Shown here piece by piece: positions 1 to 8,904 of a stretch of 64,000 nt of DNA; within the stretch, counting starts at the first letter, position 1, and every line of letters begins with the position of its first letter. Under the pieces are notes generated by a model. That model searched no databases and was not told the origin of the DNA. It saw only the letters and a list, made by a program, of their open reading frames with translations. The position numbers were made by a program, and so were the translations under genes. The DNA comes from Streptomyces prunicolor NBRC 13075 (GTDB lineage Bacteria > Actinomycetota > Actinomycetes > Streptomycetales > Streptomycetaceae), in assembly GCF_000367365.1 (NCBI RefSeq), contig NZ_BARF01000011.1, forward strand, positions 1 through 64,000, in the 5' to 3' direction.

Positions 1-28
1 CGATGCCGGCCCACGCCTACAAGCGCGC

Positions 29-853
29 CTACAACCGGTCGAGCACCTGGGCCAACAGCGACCCCATCTGCGAAGCGGAATCCCGGCCCGCCTGAAGAAC
101 CTCCTCGTGGTTCAGGGGCTCACCCGTCATACCCGCGGCGAGGTTCGTCACCAGGGAGATACCCAGCACCTCCGCACCCGCCTCGCGCGCGGCGATGGCC
201 TCCAACACCGTCGACATGCCCACCAGGTCCGCCCCGATCACCCGAGCCATGCGGATCTCCGCCGGAGTCTCGTAGTGCGGCCCGGGGAACTGGGCGTAGA
301 CACCCTCCTCCAGCGCCGGGTCGATCTCCTTGCACAGGGCGCGCAGCCGGGGGGAGTACAGGTCGGTCAGGTCGACGAAGTTCGCGCCGACGATGGGGGA
401 CGTAGCGGTGAGGTTGATGTGGTCGCTGATCAGCACCGGCTGCCCGGGTCGCATACCCTCGCGGAGCCCCCCGCAGCCGTTGGTGAGGACGATGGTCTTG
501 CAGCCGGCGGCGACGGCGGTACGGACGCCGTGCGCGACGGCGGCGACACCGCGGCCCTCGTAGTAGTGGGTACGGCCGAGGAAGACCAGCGCGCGCTTGT
601 CACCGATCTTGTACGAGCGGACCCTGCCCCCGTGTCCCTCGACGGCCGGCGGCGGGAAACCGGGCAGCTCGGTGACGGGGAAGTCGGCCTCGGAAACGCC
701 GAGCGCGTCGACGGCCGGTCCCCAGCCGGAGCCCATCACAAGGGCGACGTCGTGGGTCTCGGCGCCCGTCAGTTCGCGCAGGCGCGTGGCGGCGGCGTCA
801 GCGGCGGCATGGGGGTCGCCCTGGATGTCGTCCGGAAGAAGAGATGCGTTCAC
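29..853 (-). CDS. Purine-nucleoside phosphorylase
   Basis: Cytosolic purine salvage enzyme that phosphorolyses (deoxy)inosine and guanosine to free base and pentose-1-phosphate. The 274-residue product has the trimeric, mammalian-type PNP signatures: GSGWG near the N-terminus, an EGHGGR phosphate-loop segment, [19 protein letters not shown] and the GADLVGMST base-binding block. The GTG at 853 is chosen because TACGCT lies 7 nt upstream with no Shine-Dalgarno, as expected of a leaderless promoter, and residues upstream of it do not look family-like. Length is normal for the class. In S. coelicolor this gene is followed by the same neighbours. Confidence 0.93.
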   Translation of the reverse strand: MNASLLPDDIQGDPHAAADAAATRLRELTGAETHDVALVMGSGWGPAVDALGVSEADFPVTELPGFPPPAVEGHGGRVRSYKIGDKRALVFLGRTHYYEGRGVAAVAHGVRTAVAAGCKTIVLTNGCGGLREGMRPGQPVLISDHINLTATSPIVGANFVDLTDLYSPRLRALCKEIDPALEEGVYAQFPGPHYETPAEIRMARVIGADLVGMSTVLEAIAAREAGAEVLGISLVTNLAAGMTGEPLNHEEVLQAGRDSASQMGSLLAQVLDRL

Positions 854-992
854 GCGGATGAGCGTAGCTGGTCTGGGCCTACGCGCGTAGATGACAGAGC
901 GCACGGGATGGCGATCGTTGTCTTGTCGTTTCCAACGAGACCTGTGACGGGCGTTATGTGTGGGAAACCCTCAGCGGGACTACGGGGACCCC

Positions 993-1430
993 TCAGCAGG
1001 GACGCTTCCGCAGCTCCATCACGTAGTCGTGCGGCGCGCCCGCGGACTCGGCGGCGTCGGCGAGTTCACCGAGGTACCGCGCCGACGGGAGTCCCCCTTC
1101 ATAGCCGTTCAGCACGTACACCCAAGCGGGTTCCTCGCCCTCCAGGGTGTGCACCCGGACCCGCATCCGGCGGTAGACGTCGAGGCCGACGCCCTCCCAC
1201 CGGTCCATGGAGTCCTCGTCGGGCGGCGCGATCTCGTACAGCGCGACGAAGACCTGGGAGCGCGGGGCCTCCACGATCGTCGCGAGCGCGCCCTCCCAGC
1301 CCATGTGCTCGCCGCCGAAGGTCAGCCGCCACCCGTTCAGCCAGCCCGTGGCGCGCAACGGCGAGTGCGGGGCGCGGCGGGTCATCAGCCGCGCGTCGAG
1401 ATTGCCGGCGTACGCGGCGTAGAGCGACAT
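993..1430 (-). CDS. Gamma-glutamylcyclotransferase-like protein
   Basis: 145-residue protein of the GGCT/AIG2 beta-barrel family. The N-terminal YAAYAGNLD corresponds to the family YGSNL phosphate/glutamyl-binding loop, and DEDSMDRWEG matches the region holding the catalytic acidic residue. Family members cyclise gamma-glutamyl groups to 5-oxoproline, but the natural substrate here is unknown. Start ATG 1430 is preceded 6 nt upstream by TACTCT with no Shine-Dalgarno, so the mRNA is probably leaderless. It is transcribed divergently from the flavoprotein gene that begins at 1648. Confidence 0.82.
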   Translation of the reverse strand: MSLYAAYAGNLDARLMTRRAPHSPLRATGWLNGWRLTFGGEHMGWEGALATIVEAPRSQVFVALYEIAPPDEDSMDRWEGVGLDVYRRMRVRVHTLEGEEPAWVYVLNGYEGGLPSARYLGELADAAESAGAPHDYVMELRKRPC

Positions 1431-1647
1431 GCTTCGAGAGTACGGCAGCGGAACCACCCGCCACTCCCGTAACCGGCGGTACCCGAGCCCCCGGGACTTC
1501 CGTGACCACCGGTGCCCGAGCCCACCGGACTTCCGTACTCACCGGTACCCGAGCCGACTGCCGAAATGGCCCTCCGCGGCCCCGGCGACCGCACCTCCCG
1601 CCGCCCCCGGGCGGAAGCACCTTGAAGCGTGCGGGACAATGGGGTAC

Positions 1648-3087
1648 GTGACTCGGATCGTGATCATCGGTGGCGGACCCGGCGGCTATGAAGCGGCGCT
1701 GGTGGCAGCGCAGCTCGGCGCGGAGGTGACCGTCGTCGACTGCGACGGTCTGGGCGGGGCGTCGGTGCTGACCGACTGCGTCCCGTCGAAGACCCTTATC
1801 GCGACGGCCGAGGTGATGACCACCTTCGACTCGTCGTACGAGGAACTCGGCATCATCGTCGCCGACGACACCCCACCTCTGGAGCAGGCCGCCAGGGTCG
1901 TGGGCGTGGACCTCGGCAAGGTCAACCGGCGTGTGAAGCGCCTCGCGCTCGCCCAGTCGCACGACATCACCGCGTCCGTGACCCGGGCCGGCGCCCGTGT
2001 CATGCGCGGCCGGGGCCGGCTCGACGGCATGCAGGCCATCGACGGTTCCCGCAAGGTGATCGTGAAGGCCGCCGACGGCACCGAGGAGACGCTCGTCGCC
2101 GACGCCGTCCTCATCGCGACCGGCGGCCACCCCCGCGAGCTGGACGACGCCCGCCCGGACGGCGAGCGCATCCTGAACTGGACCCAGGTCTACGACCTCA
2201 CCGAACTCCCCGAAGAGCTGATCGTGGTCGGCTCCGGTGTCACGGGCGCCGAGTTCGCCGGTGCCTACCAGGCCCTCGGCTCCAAGGTCACCCTCGTGTC
2301 GTCGCGCGACCGCGTCCTGCCCGGTGAGGACCCGGACGCCGCCGCCGTACTCGAAGACGTCTTCCGGCGCCGCGGCATGAACGTCATGGCCCGCTCCCGC
2401 GCCCAGTCCGCCAAGCGCGTCGGCGACAAGGTGGAGGTCACCCTCGCCGACGGCCGTGTCATCACCGGCTCGCACTGCCTCATGGCGGTCGGCGCCATCC
2501 CGAACTCCGCGGGCATGGGCCTGGAGGACGCGGGCGTCAGGCTGCGCGACTCGGGCCACATCTGGACCGACAAGGTCTCGCGTACGACCGCTCCGGGCGT
2601 GTACGCCGCCGGTGACGTGACCGGGATCTTCGCGCTCGCCTCGGTGGCCGCGATGCAGGGACGTATCGCCATGTACCACTTCCTGGGCGACGCGGTGGCC
2701 CCGCTCAACCTGAAGACGGTGTCGTCGAACGTCTTCACCGACCCGGAGATCGCCACGGTCGGCTACTCCCAGGCCGACGTCGACGGCGGCAAGATCGACG
2801 CCCGCGTGGTCAAGCTGCCCCTCCTCCGGAACCCGCGCGCGAAGATGCAGGGCATCCGCGACGGCTTCGTCAAGATCTTCTGCCGCCCGGGCACCGGCAT
2901 CATCGTCGGCGGTGTGGTCGTGGCGCCGCGCGCCTCGGAACTGATCCACCCCATCTCGATCGCCGTCGACAACAACCTGACGGTCGAACAGATCGCGAAC
3001 GCCTTCACCGTCTACCCGTCTCTTTCGGGCTCGATCGCCGAGGTGGCCCGGCAGCTCCACACGCGGAAGGCGACGGGCGAAGTCTGA
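1648..3087 (+). CDS. lpdA: LpdA-type NAD(P)H-quinone dehydrogenase (disulfide-less flavoprotein)
   Basis: 479-residue class I pyridine nucleotide-disulfide reductase-like flavoprotein. Visible are the FAD dinucleotide fold GGGPGGYEA, an NAD(P) fold GSGVTGAEFAGA, the second FAD motif GVYAAGDVTG and the dimerisation domain. The usual redox CxxxxC is replaced by SVLTDC, and the C-terminal His of the His-Glu dyad is missing (VYPSLSGS). It therefore cannot be a dihydrolipoamide dehydrogenase and resembles the Mycobacterium tuberculosis LpdA (Rv3303c) quinone reductase group. Start: GTG 1648 has GACAAT 7 nt upstream; an in-frame ATG at 1639 is the alternative. The two cysteine/histidine losses are visible directly; the quinone function is by family analogy. 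Confidence 0.85.
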   Translation: MTRIVIIGGGPGGYEAALVAAQLGAEVTVVDCDGLGGASVLTDCVPSKTLIATAEVMTTFDSSYEELGIIVADDTPPLEQAARVVGVDLGKVNRRVKRLALAQSHDITASVTRAGARVMRGRGRLDGMQAIDGSRKVIVKAADGTEETLVADAVLIATGGHPRELDDARPDGERILNWTQVYDLTELPEELIVVGSGVTGAEFAGAYQALGSKVTLVSSRDRVLPGEDPDAAAVLEDVFRRRGMNVMARSRAQSAKRVGDKVEVTLADGRVITGSHCLMAVGAIPNSAGMGLEDAGVRLRDSGHIWTDKVSRTTAPGVYAAGDVTGIFALASVAAMQGRIAMYHFLGDAVAPLNLKTVSSNVFTDPEIATVGYSQADVDGGKIDARVVKLPLLRNPRAKMQGIRDGFVKIFCRPGTGIIVGGVVVAPRASELIHPISIAVDNNLTVEQIANAFTVYPSLSGSIAEVARQLHTRKATGEV

Positions 3088-3252
3088 CCCCGAAGTGGAC
3101 TCCCCGCTGGTCACGGGGAGTTGTCGACCATTCGGGCGGCATAGGCGGCGAGACTAGGCTCTATACCACTTCCGGTCCTGCTGTACGAACAACTTCCGTT
3201 ATTCGGCGCAAACACCTGAAAGCAGACGGTCGTTGGGGTTACTGTCAGTTTC

Positions 3253-4218
3253 GTGTTCGCTGCAGAACGTCGCCAATTGATCCTCGAAATGGTGCGAGCG
3301 AATGGGGCCGTATCGCTCCGTGAGCTCGCCCGCGTCGTCCAGACCTCCGAAGTGACCGTACGGCGGGACGTGCGCGCACTGGAGGCAGAAGGACTCCTCG
3401 ACCGCCGGCATGGCGGTGCGGTATTGCCGGGCGGGTTCACGCGAGAATCCGGCTTTCCGCAGAAATCGCATCTCGCGACCGCCGAGAAGACGGCCATCGC
3501 CGATCTCGCCGCGAGCTTCGTCGAAGAGGGCGAAGCGATCGTGGTGGGGGCGGGTACCACCACCCAGGAGCTGGCCCGCCGGCTCGCCCGGGTGCCCGGA
3601 CTGACCGTGGTCACCAACTCCCTTCTGGTGGCCCAGGCGTTGGCCCATGCCAACCGCGTGGAGGTCGTGATGACCGGGGGCACCCTGCGTGGCTCCAACT
3701 ACGCGTTGGTGGGCAGCGGGGCCGAACAGTCCCTCCAGGGGCTGCGCGTCTCCCGGGCCTTCCTCTCCGGGAGCGGGCTGACCGCCGAGCGCGGCCTGTC
3801 CACGTCCAACATGCTCTCGGCGTCCGTCGACCGGGCCCTCGTCCAGGCGGCCGCCGAGGTCGTCGTCCTGGCCGACCACACCAAGCTCGGCACGGACACC
3901 ATGTTCCAGACCGTGCCGACGGACGTCATCACCCGCCTCGTCACCGACGAGCCCCCGGGCCACGACGACCGCGCGGCAACGGAGTTGCAGGCGCTGGCCG
4001 ACCAGGGGGTGCAGATCGCCGTGGCCGGCGGTTCGGGAAGCCAGGGGGGTGAACAGCCCTCGACGCGGGAACAACGCCGCCGGGACGTACCCCTCCCGGC
4101 GCCGCGACGGGGTCAAGTGCCGGGCGGCGCACCGGGCTTGAGGGCAGCGGGTGTCCTCGGCGGGGAGTCCCCTGAGCGGGAGCGTGCGGCGAGGGTGGCG
4201 GATCTGCGGAGGCGTTGA
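3253..4218 (+). CDS. DeoR/GlpR-family transcriptional regulator
   Basis: 321 residues. Residues about 5-58 are a DeoR winged helix-turn-helix (EVTVRRDVRALEAEGLLDR), and residues 75-240 form the DeoRC sugar-phosphate sensor with GAGTTTQELA and VVVLADHTKLG. Family members repress sugar or nucleoside catabolic genes and release DNA on binding a phosphorylated sugar. The ligand here is unknown, although the purine-salvage gene lies 2.4 kb away. The last 60 residues are an arginine/proline-rich tail beyond the usual family end. GTG 3253 has TACTGT 7 nt upstream, so a leaderless start is likely. Confidence 0.85.
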   Translation: MFAAERRQLILEMVRANGAVSLRELARVVQTSEVTVRRDVRALEAEGLLDRRHGGAVLPGGFTRESGFPQKSHLATAEKTAIADLAASFVEEGEAIVVGAGTTTQELARRLARVPGLTVVTNSLLVAQALAHANRVEVVMTGGTLRGSNYALVGSGAEQSLQGLRVSRAFLSGSGLTAERGLSTSNMLSASVDRALVQAAAEVVVLADHTKLGTDTMFQTVPTDVITRLVTDEPPGHDDRAATELQALADQGVQIAVAGGSGSQGGEQPSTREQRRRDVPLPAPRRGQVPGGAPGLRAAGVLGGESPERERAARVADLRRR

Positions 4219-4249
4219 CCGGTTCGATTTTGGCTTGCAGGCCGGTGGG

Positions 4250-4390
4250 GGCTGGTCGCGCAGTTCCCCGCGCCCCTTAAAAGCAGGTCGGCTGAACGGG
4301 GCCATCTTTTAGGGGCGCGGAGAGCTGCGCCCCTAAAAAACGCGGGTCGGCCCATGTCTTTTAGGGGCGCAGGGAACTGCGCGACCAGCC
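4250..4390. repeat. Intergenic repeat element A, inverted pair
   Basis: Two copies of the same element in opposite orientation, 4250-4281 and 4359-4390. The core is GGTCGCGCAGTTCCCCGCGC followed by CCCT and A/T-rich bases. Further copies sit at 14437, 32099 and 38993 of this window. The pair occupies the gap between two convergent genes and encloses the terminator hairpin at 4307-4340. Confidence 0.8.
4307..4340. terminator. Bidirectional terminator between deoR-type and tetR-type genes
   Basis: Perfect 12-bp inverted repeat TTTTAGGGGCGC / GCGCCCCTAAAA with an 8-nt loop. It has an A tract on one side and a T tract on the other, so it reads as an intrinsic terminator on both strands. It lies between genes ending at 4218 (+) and 4424 (-). 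Confidence 0.85.
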
Positions 4391-4423
4391 ACGACGGCGC
4401 CGCACCCGAAAACCGAACCAGCG

Positions 4424-4999
4424 CTACGGCTTCAGTCCCCGCAACGTCAACGTCAGCAAGCGGTCCGCCAGTTCAGGATCCCCAGGGTTGCCCTCAGCCG
4501 CGAGGGCGATCGCGTGGGTCAGCTGGAGAAGGTCGCCGATCTCGACATCCCCACGCACATCGCCCGCCTCCTGCGCCCGGAACAGCAACGCACCCCCCGC
4601 TTCCCGGATAGGGCCACTGCACCTGGCCAGCGCCGACGTGTCGTCGTACGTCACCGCCATCAAGGCCCGCGCCAGCCCCCGGTACTCACTCGCGTGCGTC
4701 ACCATCTCCCGCAGCCAGCTCACCAGAGCCGCACACGGCTGCGGCGCGTCCCGCAACTCCCGGGAACGCGCGAGGAGTTCACCCACCGCGTCCTCGAACA
4801 CCGCGCTCATCAGGGCCTGTCGATTCGGGAAGTGGCGATACAGCGTGCCGATACCGACACCCGCACGCCGCGCCACGTCCTCCAGGGACGCGTCCGTACC
4901 GTGCGCGGCGAAGCACACCCGGGCCTCGGTCAGCAGCCGCTCATAGTTGCGGCGGGCGTCGGCACGCAGCCCCGCCGGCGGCCTCGCTGTCTCGGCCAT
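4424..4999 (-). CDS. TetR/AcrR-family transcriptional regulator
   Basis: 191-residue repressor. The N-terminal helix-turn-helix is clear (SLEDVARRAGVGIGTLYRHFPNR, residues about 39-62), followed by an all-helical ligand/dimerisation domain of the SbtR-like type found in actinobacteria. ATG 4999 has AGGAGGG upstream. It lies downstream of, and on the same strand as, the carboxylase alpha gene, but a strong hairpin (5041-5085) separates them. The ligand and targets cannot be read from sequence. Confidence 0.88.
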   Translation of the reverse strand: MAETARPPAGLRADARRNYERLLTEARVCFAAHGTDASLEDVARRAGVGIGTLYRHFPNRQALMSAVFEDAVGELLARSRELRDAPQPCAALVSWLREMVTHASEYRGLARALMAVTYDDTSALARCSGPIREAGGALLFRAQEAGDVRGDVEIGDLLQLTHAIALAAEGNPGDPELADRLLTLTLRGLKP

Positions 5000-5040
5000 G
5001 GGTCCCACCTGCCCTCCTAGGCACTGTCCCGTCACATTAC

Positions 5041-5085
5041 AGAGGTGCCCGGCGGACAGGCTGTTCCTGTCGGCCGGGCACCTCT
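5041..5085 (-). terminator. Terminator hairpin after acyl-CoA carboxylase alpha gene
   Basis: Long imperfect palindrome. AGAGGTGCCCGGC at 5041-5053 pairs with GCCGGGCACCTCT at 5073-5085, with an inner GACAGG/CCTGTC stem. There is no clear U tract, which is common for Streptomyces terminators. It sits 15 nt beyond the stop codon of the minus-strand gene ending at 5101. Confidence 0.75.
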
Positions 5086-5100
5086 GGACGTACTGCCGGA

Positions 5101-6873
5101 TCAGTCCTTGATCTCGCAGATCGCCGCGCCGGACGTGATCGACGCACCGACCTCCGCGCCAAGTCCCTTGATCGTGCCGGACTTGTGCGCGTTCAGGGGC
5201 TGTTCCATCTTCATGGCTTCGAGTACGACGATGAGGTCGCCCTCCTTGACCTCCTGGCCCTCCTCGACCGCGACCTTGACGATCGTGCCCTGCATCGGCG
5301 AGGCGAGGGTGTCGCCGGAGGCGACCGGGCCGGACTTCTTGGCCGCGCGGCGCTTCGGCTTGGCGCCCGCCGCGAGGCCGGTGCGGGCCAGGGACATGCC
5401 GAGCGAGACCGGGAGGGAGACCTCCAGGCGCTTGCCGCCGACCTCGACGACGATCGTCTCGCGGTCCGCGTCCTCGTCCGCCTCGGCGTCCGTGGGGGCC
5501 GCGAAGGGCTTGATCTCGTTGACGAACTCGGTCTCGATCCAACGGGTGTGGATCGTGAACGGCTCGGCGGAGCCGGTGAGTTCGGGGGCGAACGCCGGGT
5601 CCTTCACCACCGCGCGGTGGAACGGGATGGCGGTGGCCATGCCCTCGACCTGGAACTCGTCCAGCGCACGGGCGGCACGCTGGAGCGCCTGCTCGCGGGT
5701 CGCGCCGGTGACGATCAGCTTGGCGAGCAGCGAGTCCCACGCCGGGCCGATGACCGAGCCCGACTCGACACCGGCGTCCAGACGGACACCCGGACCGGAC
5801 GGCGCCGCGAACGTGTTGACGGTGCCGGGCGCGGGCAGGAAGCCGCGGCCCGGGTCCTCGCCGTTGATGCGGAACTCGAAGGAGTGGCCGCGCAGTTCGG
5901 GGTCGCCGTAGCCGAGTTCCTCGCCGTCGGCGATGCGGAACATCTCGCGGACGAGGTCGATGCCGGCGACCTCCTCGGTGACCGGGTGCTCCACCTGGAG
6001 GCGGGTGTTGACCTCCAGGAAGGAGATCGTGCCGTCCTGGCCGACGAGGAACTCGACGGTCCCGGCGCCGACATAGCCGGCCTCCTTGAGGATGGCCTTC
6101 GAGGAGGAGTACAGCTCGGCGACCTGGGCCTCGGAGAGGAACGGCGCGGGCGCCTCCTCGACCAGCTTCTGGTGGCGGCGCTGGAGCGAGCAGTCACGCG
6201 TCGACACGACGACCACGTTGCCGTGGGAGTCGGCCAGGCACTGGGTCTCCACGTGCCGCGGCTTGTCCAGGTAGCGCTCGACGAAGCACTCGCCGCGGCC
6301 GAAGGCGGCGACCGCCTCGCGCACCGCGGAGTCGTACAGCTCGGGAACCTCTTCGAGCGTGCGGGCCACCTTCAGGCCGCGACCGCCGCCACCGAAGGCG
6401 GCCTTGATCGCGATGGGCAGCCCGTGCTGCTCGGCGAACGCGACGACCTCGTCCGACCCCGACACCGGGTCCGGCGTACCGGCCACCAGCGGGGCACCGG
6501 CGCGCTGGGCGATGTGCCGGGCGGCGACCTTGTCACCGAGGTCCCGGATCGCCTGCGGCGGCGGGCCGATCCAGATCAGGTCCGCGTCGAGCACGGCCTG
6601 GGCGAACTCGGCGTTCTCCGACAGGAATCCGTAGCCGGGGTGGATGGCGTCGGCACCGGACTCGCGGGCCGCGCCCAGGACCTTGCCGAAGTCCAGGTAG
6701 CTGCTCGCCGGTGTGTCACCGCCCAGGGCGAACGCCTCATCCGCGGCGCGGACATGCAGAGCGTCCCGGTCCGGGTCGGCGTATACGGCCACGCTCGCGA
6801 TCCCGGCGTCCCGGCAGGCCCGGGCTACGCGGACAGCGATTTCGCCACGATTGGCGATGAGCACCTTGCGCAC
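5101..6873 (-). CDS. accA2: Acyl-CoA carboxylase alpha subunit (biotin carboxylase + biotin carrier)
   Basis: 590 residues, the same length as S. coelicolor AccA2. The N-terminal biotin carboxylase begins [13 protein letters not shown]. The ATP-grasp core includes [12 protein letters not shown], and [15 protein letters not shown] is the metal/bicarbonate site. The C-terminal biotinyl domain carries EAMKM with the biotinylated Lys at about residue 555. It carboxylates biotin with ATP and bicarbonate and passes the carboxyl group to a beta subunit such as the PccB encoded at 8905-10506, giving malonyl- or methylmalonyl-CoA. GTG 6873 is preceded by AAGGAGGG. The gene is separated from epsilon/beta by maf and small genes, and the biotin ligase at 10643 would charge it. 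Confidence 0.96.
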   Translation of the reverse strand: MRKVLIANRGEIAVRVARACRDAGIASVAVYADPDRDALHVRAADEAFALGGDTPASSYLDFGKVLGAARESGADAIHPGYGFLSENAEFAQAVLDADLIWIGPPPQAIRDLGDKVAARHIAQRAGAPLVAGTPDPVSGSDEVVAFAEQHGLPIAIKAAFGGGGRGLKVARTLEEVPELYDSAVREAVAAFGRGECFVERYLDKPRHVETQCLADSHGNVVVVSTRDCSLQRRHQKLVEEAPAPFLSEAQVAELYSSSKAILKEAGYVGAGTVEFLVGQDGTISFLEVNTRLQVEHPVTEEVAGIDLVREMFRIADGEELGYGDPELRGHSFEFRINGEDPGRGFLPAPGTVNTFAAPSGPGVRLDAGVESGSVIGPAWDSLLAKLIVTGATREQALQRAARALDEFQVEGMATAIPFHRAVVKDPAFAPELTGSAEPFTIHTRWIETEFVNEIKPFAAPTDAEADEDADRETIVVEVGGKRLEVSLPVSLGMSLARTGLAAGAKPKRRAAKKSGPVASGDTLASPMQGTIVKVAVEEGQEVKEGDLIVVLEAMKMEQPLNAHKSGTIKGLGAEVGASITSGAAICEIKD

Positions 6874-7248
6874 GATTGAGGCTCCCTCCTTGAAACAAGC
6901 CGAGTTTAGGGACTGCCGACACGTCGCATCGACCCGTCCCCAGTGGTGAGCTTGCCCACACGGAGCGTGATGCGGGGCCCGCTCGACCCGCGAAATCCCT
7001 TGTCGCACCTCGGTACGCAGGACTCCTCGTGGAAACCCTAGCTCTCCGGTGTGGGCAAGGTCTCTGTGAGAGCGTGCCGCGCGCCACGCCGTTTCTTTGT
7101 GGAGTCCCTACGAATGGCCCAATGATTCTTTGCCCCCATCACAACCCTTGTCCCGCGGTTTACCCGTTAGTAGCGTTCGGGTTGTCTCGAACGTACTTGG
7201 GGTAACAAGGCTCCTGATCGAGCGGTAGTCGAAAGTGGGTGGGGGCCG
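6874..7248. other. Intergenic region between divergent genes
   Basis: 375 bp holding the promoters of the carboxylase alpha gene (-) and of a membrane protein (+). A perfect 11-bp inverted repeat, CTTGCCCACAC at 6951-6961 and GTGTGGGCAAG at 7049-7059, brackets about 90 bp. It lies on the carboxylase side and could be a leader structure or a two-site operator. No convincing ORF is seen. Confidence 0.5.
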
Positions 7249-7725
7249 GTGGTACGCAGACCGGTGGCATGGATCTTGGCGCTCGTCCTCTTCGTGGAGG
7301 CGCTCGGAGTGGCCGCGCTGAACTGGTTCCTCGGGATCGTCGTCGACCGCCAGGACATGTCCCTGGCCGGCCTCGACCCGGACGCGATGTCCATCTCCTC
7401 GAAGGCCGGCGGAATCGTCTTCGGCCTCTACTTCGCCCTGTGCGGAGTGGTCGCCCTGCTCGTCGCCCTGCGCGACCGCGCCCCGGCGGGCCTCGGCCGC
7501 ATCCTGCTCATCAGCGTGGCCGTCGTGCACGGCCTGCTGGGTGCGTTCGCATGGGGCCTGGTGGGCCCGGGAGCGTTCGTGTTCATGGTGGTGGTGCTCG
7601 CACTCATCGTCCTGCTCCTGATGACGTACGACCGTCAGGAGGGGCCGTCCGAGGAGAGCCCCGAGCCACCGCCCGGCAAGGACCCGGCGCCGGCCCTCCC
7701 GCCGGCCGCCCCCAGTCCCTCCTGA
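7249..7725 (+). CDS. Four-helix integral membrane protein, function unknown
   Basis: 158 residues with four predicted transmembrane segments (about 7-29, 52-72, 82-101, 104-126) and a short proline-rich, acidic cytosolic tail. No catalytic motif is seen. GTG 7249 is chosen because the hydrophobic N-terminus begins directly after it. The gene is divergent from the carboxylase alpha gene and convergent with maf, 27 bp apart. Orthologues sit at this place in other Streptomyces, from memory; no function is assigned. Confidence 0.8.
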   Translation: MVRRPVAWILALVLFVEALGVAALNWFLGIVVDRQDMSLAGLDPDAMSISSKAGGIVFGLYFALCGVVALLVALRDRAPAGLGRILLISVAVVHGLLGAFAWGLVGPGAFVFMVVVLALIVLLLMTYDRQEGPSEESPEPPPGKDPAPALPPAAPSPS

Positions 7726-7752
7726 GCAGGTGTCTCAGGTGTCTCGGCTGCC

Positions 7753-8373
7753 TCAGCTCTCCGAGGGCGTCCACAACTCCGTGATACCGACGCCCAGTTC
7801 GGCCAGCAGGCGGCGAACGAGCGGCAGGCTGATGCCGATCACGTTGCCGTGGTCGCCGTCGATGCCGTCGATGAACGGCGCCGAACGGCCGTCGAGCGTG
7901 AACGCCCCGGCGACGTAAAGGGGTTCGCCCGAGGCGACGTACGCGGCGACCTCGGCGTCGGTCGGTTCGCCGAAGCGGACGACGGTGGACGCGGTCGCCG
8001 AGACGTACCGGCCGCTCGTCGTGTCGTAGACGCAGTGGCCGGTCTGGAGCGTGCCCGCTCGCCCGCGCATCGACTTCCAGCGGGCGGTGGCCTCCTCGGC
8101 GTCGGCGGGCTTGCCGAGGGCCTCGCCGTCCAGGTCGAGCACGGAGTCGCAGCCGATCACCAACGCGCCCTTGACCTCGGGCTTCGCGGCCACGACGGAG
8201 GCCTTGGCCTCGGCGAGGGCGCGGGCGAGTTCGGCCGGGGTGGGGGCGCTGACGGCGTCCTCGTCGACCCCGCTCACGATCACCTCGGGGTCCAGCCCGG
8301 CCTGGCGCAGGAGGCCCAGCCGGGCGGGGGACTGGGAGGCGAGCACGAGTCGGCGGCGCGGCTGATCTGTCAT
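7753..8373 (-). CDS. maf: Maf-family nucleoside triphosphate pyrophosphatase
   Basis: 206 residues. The N-terminal [16 protein letters not shown] is the Maf substrate-binding loop. IGCDSVL and the later [14 protein letters not shown] carry the conserved acidic and glycine residues. Maf proteins hydrolyse non-canonical or pyrimidine nucleoside triphosphates to the monophosphate and are linked to septation control. ATG 8373 has TACGCT 6 nt upstream and no Shine-Dalgarno, so it is probably leaderless. That gives it its own promoter inside the carboxylase cluster. Confidence 0.93.
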   Translation of the reverse strand: MTDQPRRRLVLASQSPARLGLLRQAGLDPEVIVSGVDEDAVSAPTPAELARALAEAKASVVAAKPEVKGALVIGCDSVLDLDGEALGKPADAEEATARWKSMRGRAGTLQTGHCVYDTTSGRYVSATASTVVRFGEPTDAEVAAYVASGEPLYVAGAFTLDGRSAPFIDGIDGDHGNVIGISLPLVRRLLAELGVGITELWTPSES

Positions 8374-8414
8374 GCGTTCAGCGTATCGGCGGGTGCGGGT
8401 GCGCTGCGCTCGGC

Positions 8415-8546
8415 TCAGACGGACAACCCGAGCACGATCATCGCCAGCACCATCGCCAGTGCCATGAGGATTCCTAGCCGCCGCAACATGACCTCCGTCT
8501 CCCGGAGGTCTTTGGGAGGCTTGTCATCGGGGTCGGACCACAGCAT
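8415..8546 (-). CDS. mmpB: Small single-span membrane protein (MmpB-like)
   Basis: 43 residues: an acidic/lysine N-terminus ([15 protein letters not shown]) followed by one transmembrane helix (about residues 24-42). It resembles the short Streptomyces protein that databases call morphogenic membrane protein MmpB, at the same place between maf and the carboxylase epsilon gene; this match is from memory. The ATG at 8546 is preferred over the longer reading frame because upstream codons do not look coding. It may share a transcript with accE, from which it is separated by a repeat element. Confidence 0.65.
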   Translation of the reverse strand: MLWSDPDDKPPKDLRETEVMLRRLGILMALAMVLAMIVLGLSV

Positions 8547-8623
8547 GGCACTAGCGTGCGGCTTGGGCGGGGTGGGCGCCTGAGTACGGGTACTTAGATT
8601 CTTGCCCGGAATTGTTCCTCCGT

Positions 8624-8671
8624 GCGCCCACGCGGCGGAGCCGCAAATCGACACAGCCCCGCGCCCCTTAA
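8624..8671. repeat. Intergenic repeat element B
   Basis: One copy of a 48-bp element with the small hairpin GCGGCGGAGCCGC followed by CAGCCCCGCGCCCCTTAA. Other copies lie at 14506, 38833 and 38919. It sits between two co-directional minus-strand genes. Confidence 0.75.
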
Positions 8672-8681
8672 ATACCTCTCC

Positions 8682-8891
8682 CTAGCCTGGCCAGTAAGTG
8701 CGGGTCCATGCAGTGGGCCCCGGGTTGGGGAGCCTCGCGCCCGCAATTCGTGACGGGTCGGACCACGCGTCGCGCTGCCTCGGGGTGCCCGGTGATGTGG
8801 TTGCCGCCGCTGCTGCTCGTGCCCTTACCACCGCCAATGCGGCGGCCAGCTCCTCCGGGGTCGGGTTGCCCCGTACTACTTTGATGTTCAT
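8682..8891 (-). CDS. accE: Acyl-CoA carboxylase epsilon subunit
   Basis: 69-residue small subunit found only in actinobacterial acyl-CoA carboxylases. It starts MNIKVVRGNPTPEELAAA, the family hallmark, and ends with the conserved aromatic RTYWPG. Epsilon binds and strengthens the alpha-beta complex. It is encoded 13 bp downstream of the beta subunit on the same strand, with GGAG upstream of ATG 8891. The middle is alanine-rich and low complexity, as usual. Confidence 0.93.
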   Translation of the reverse strand: MNIKVVRGNPTPEELAAALAVVRARAAAAATTSPGTPRQRDAWSDPSRIAGARLPNPGPTAWTRTYWPG

Positions 8892-8904
8892 GGTGGGCGC
8901 TCCT

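Noticed and set aside
1099..3114. 671-codon minus-strand frame opposite lpdA
   Set aside because: Low-complexity His/Arg/Asp composition and full overlap with the flavoprotein gene on the other strand.
3087..3253. Small ORFs in the gap between lpdA and the DeoR regulator
   Set aside because: Frames here are antisense or low-complexity; the gap is explained by the deoR promoter.
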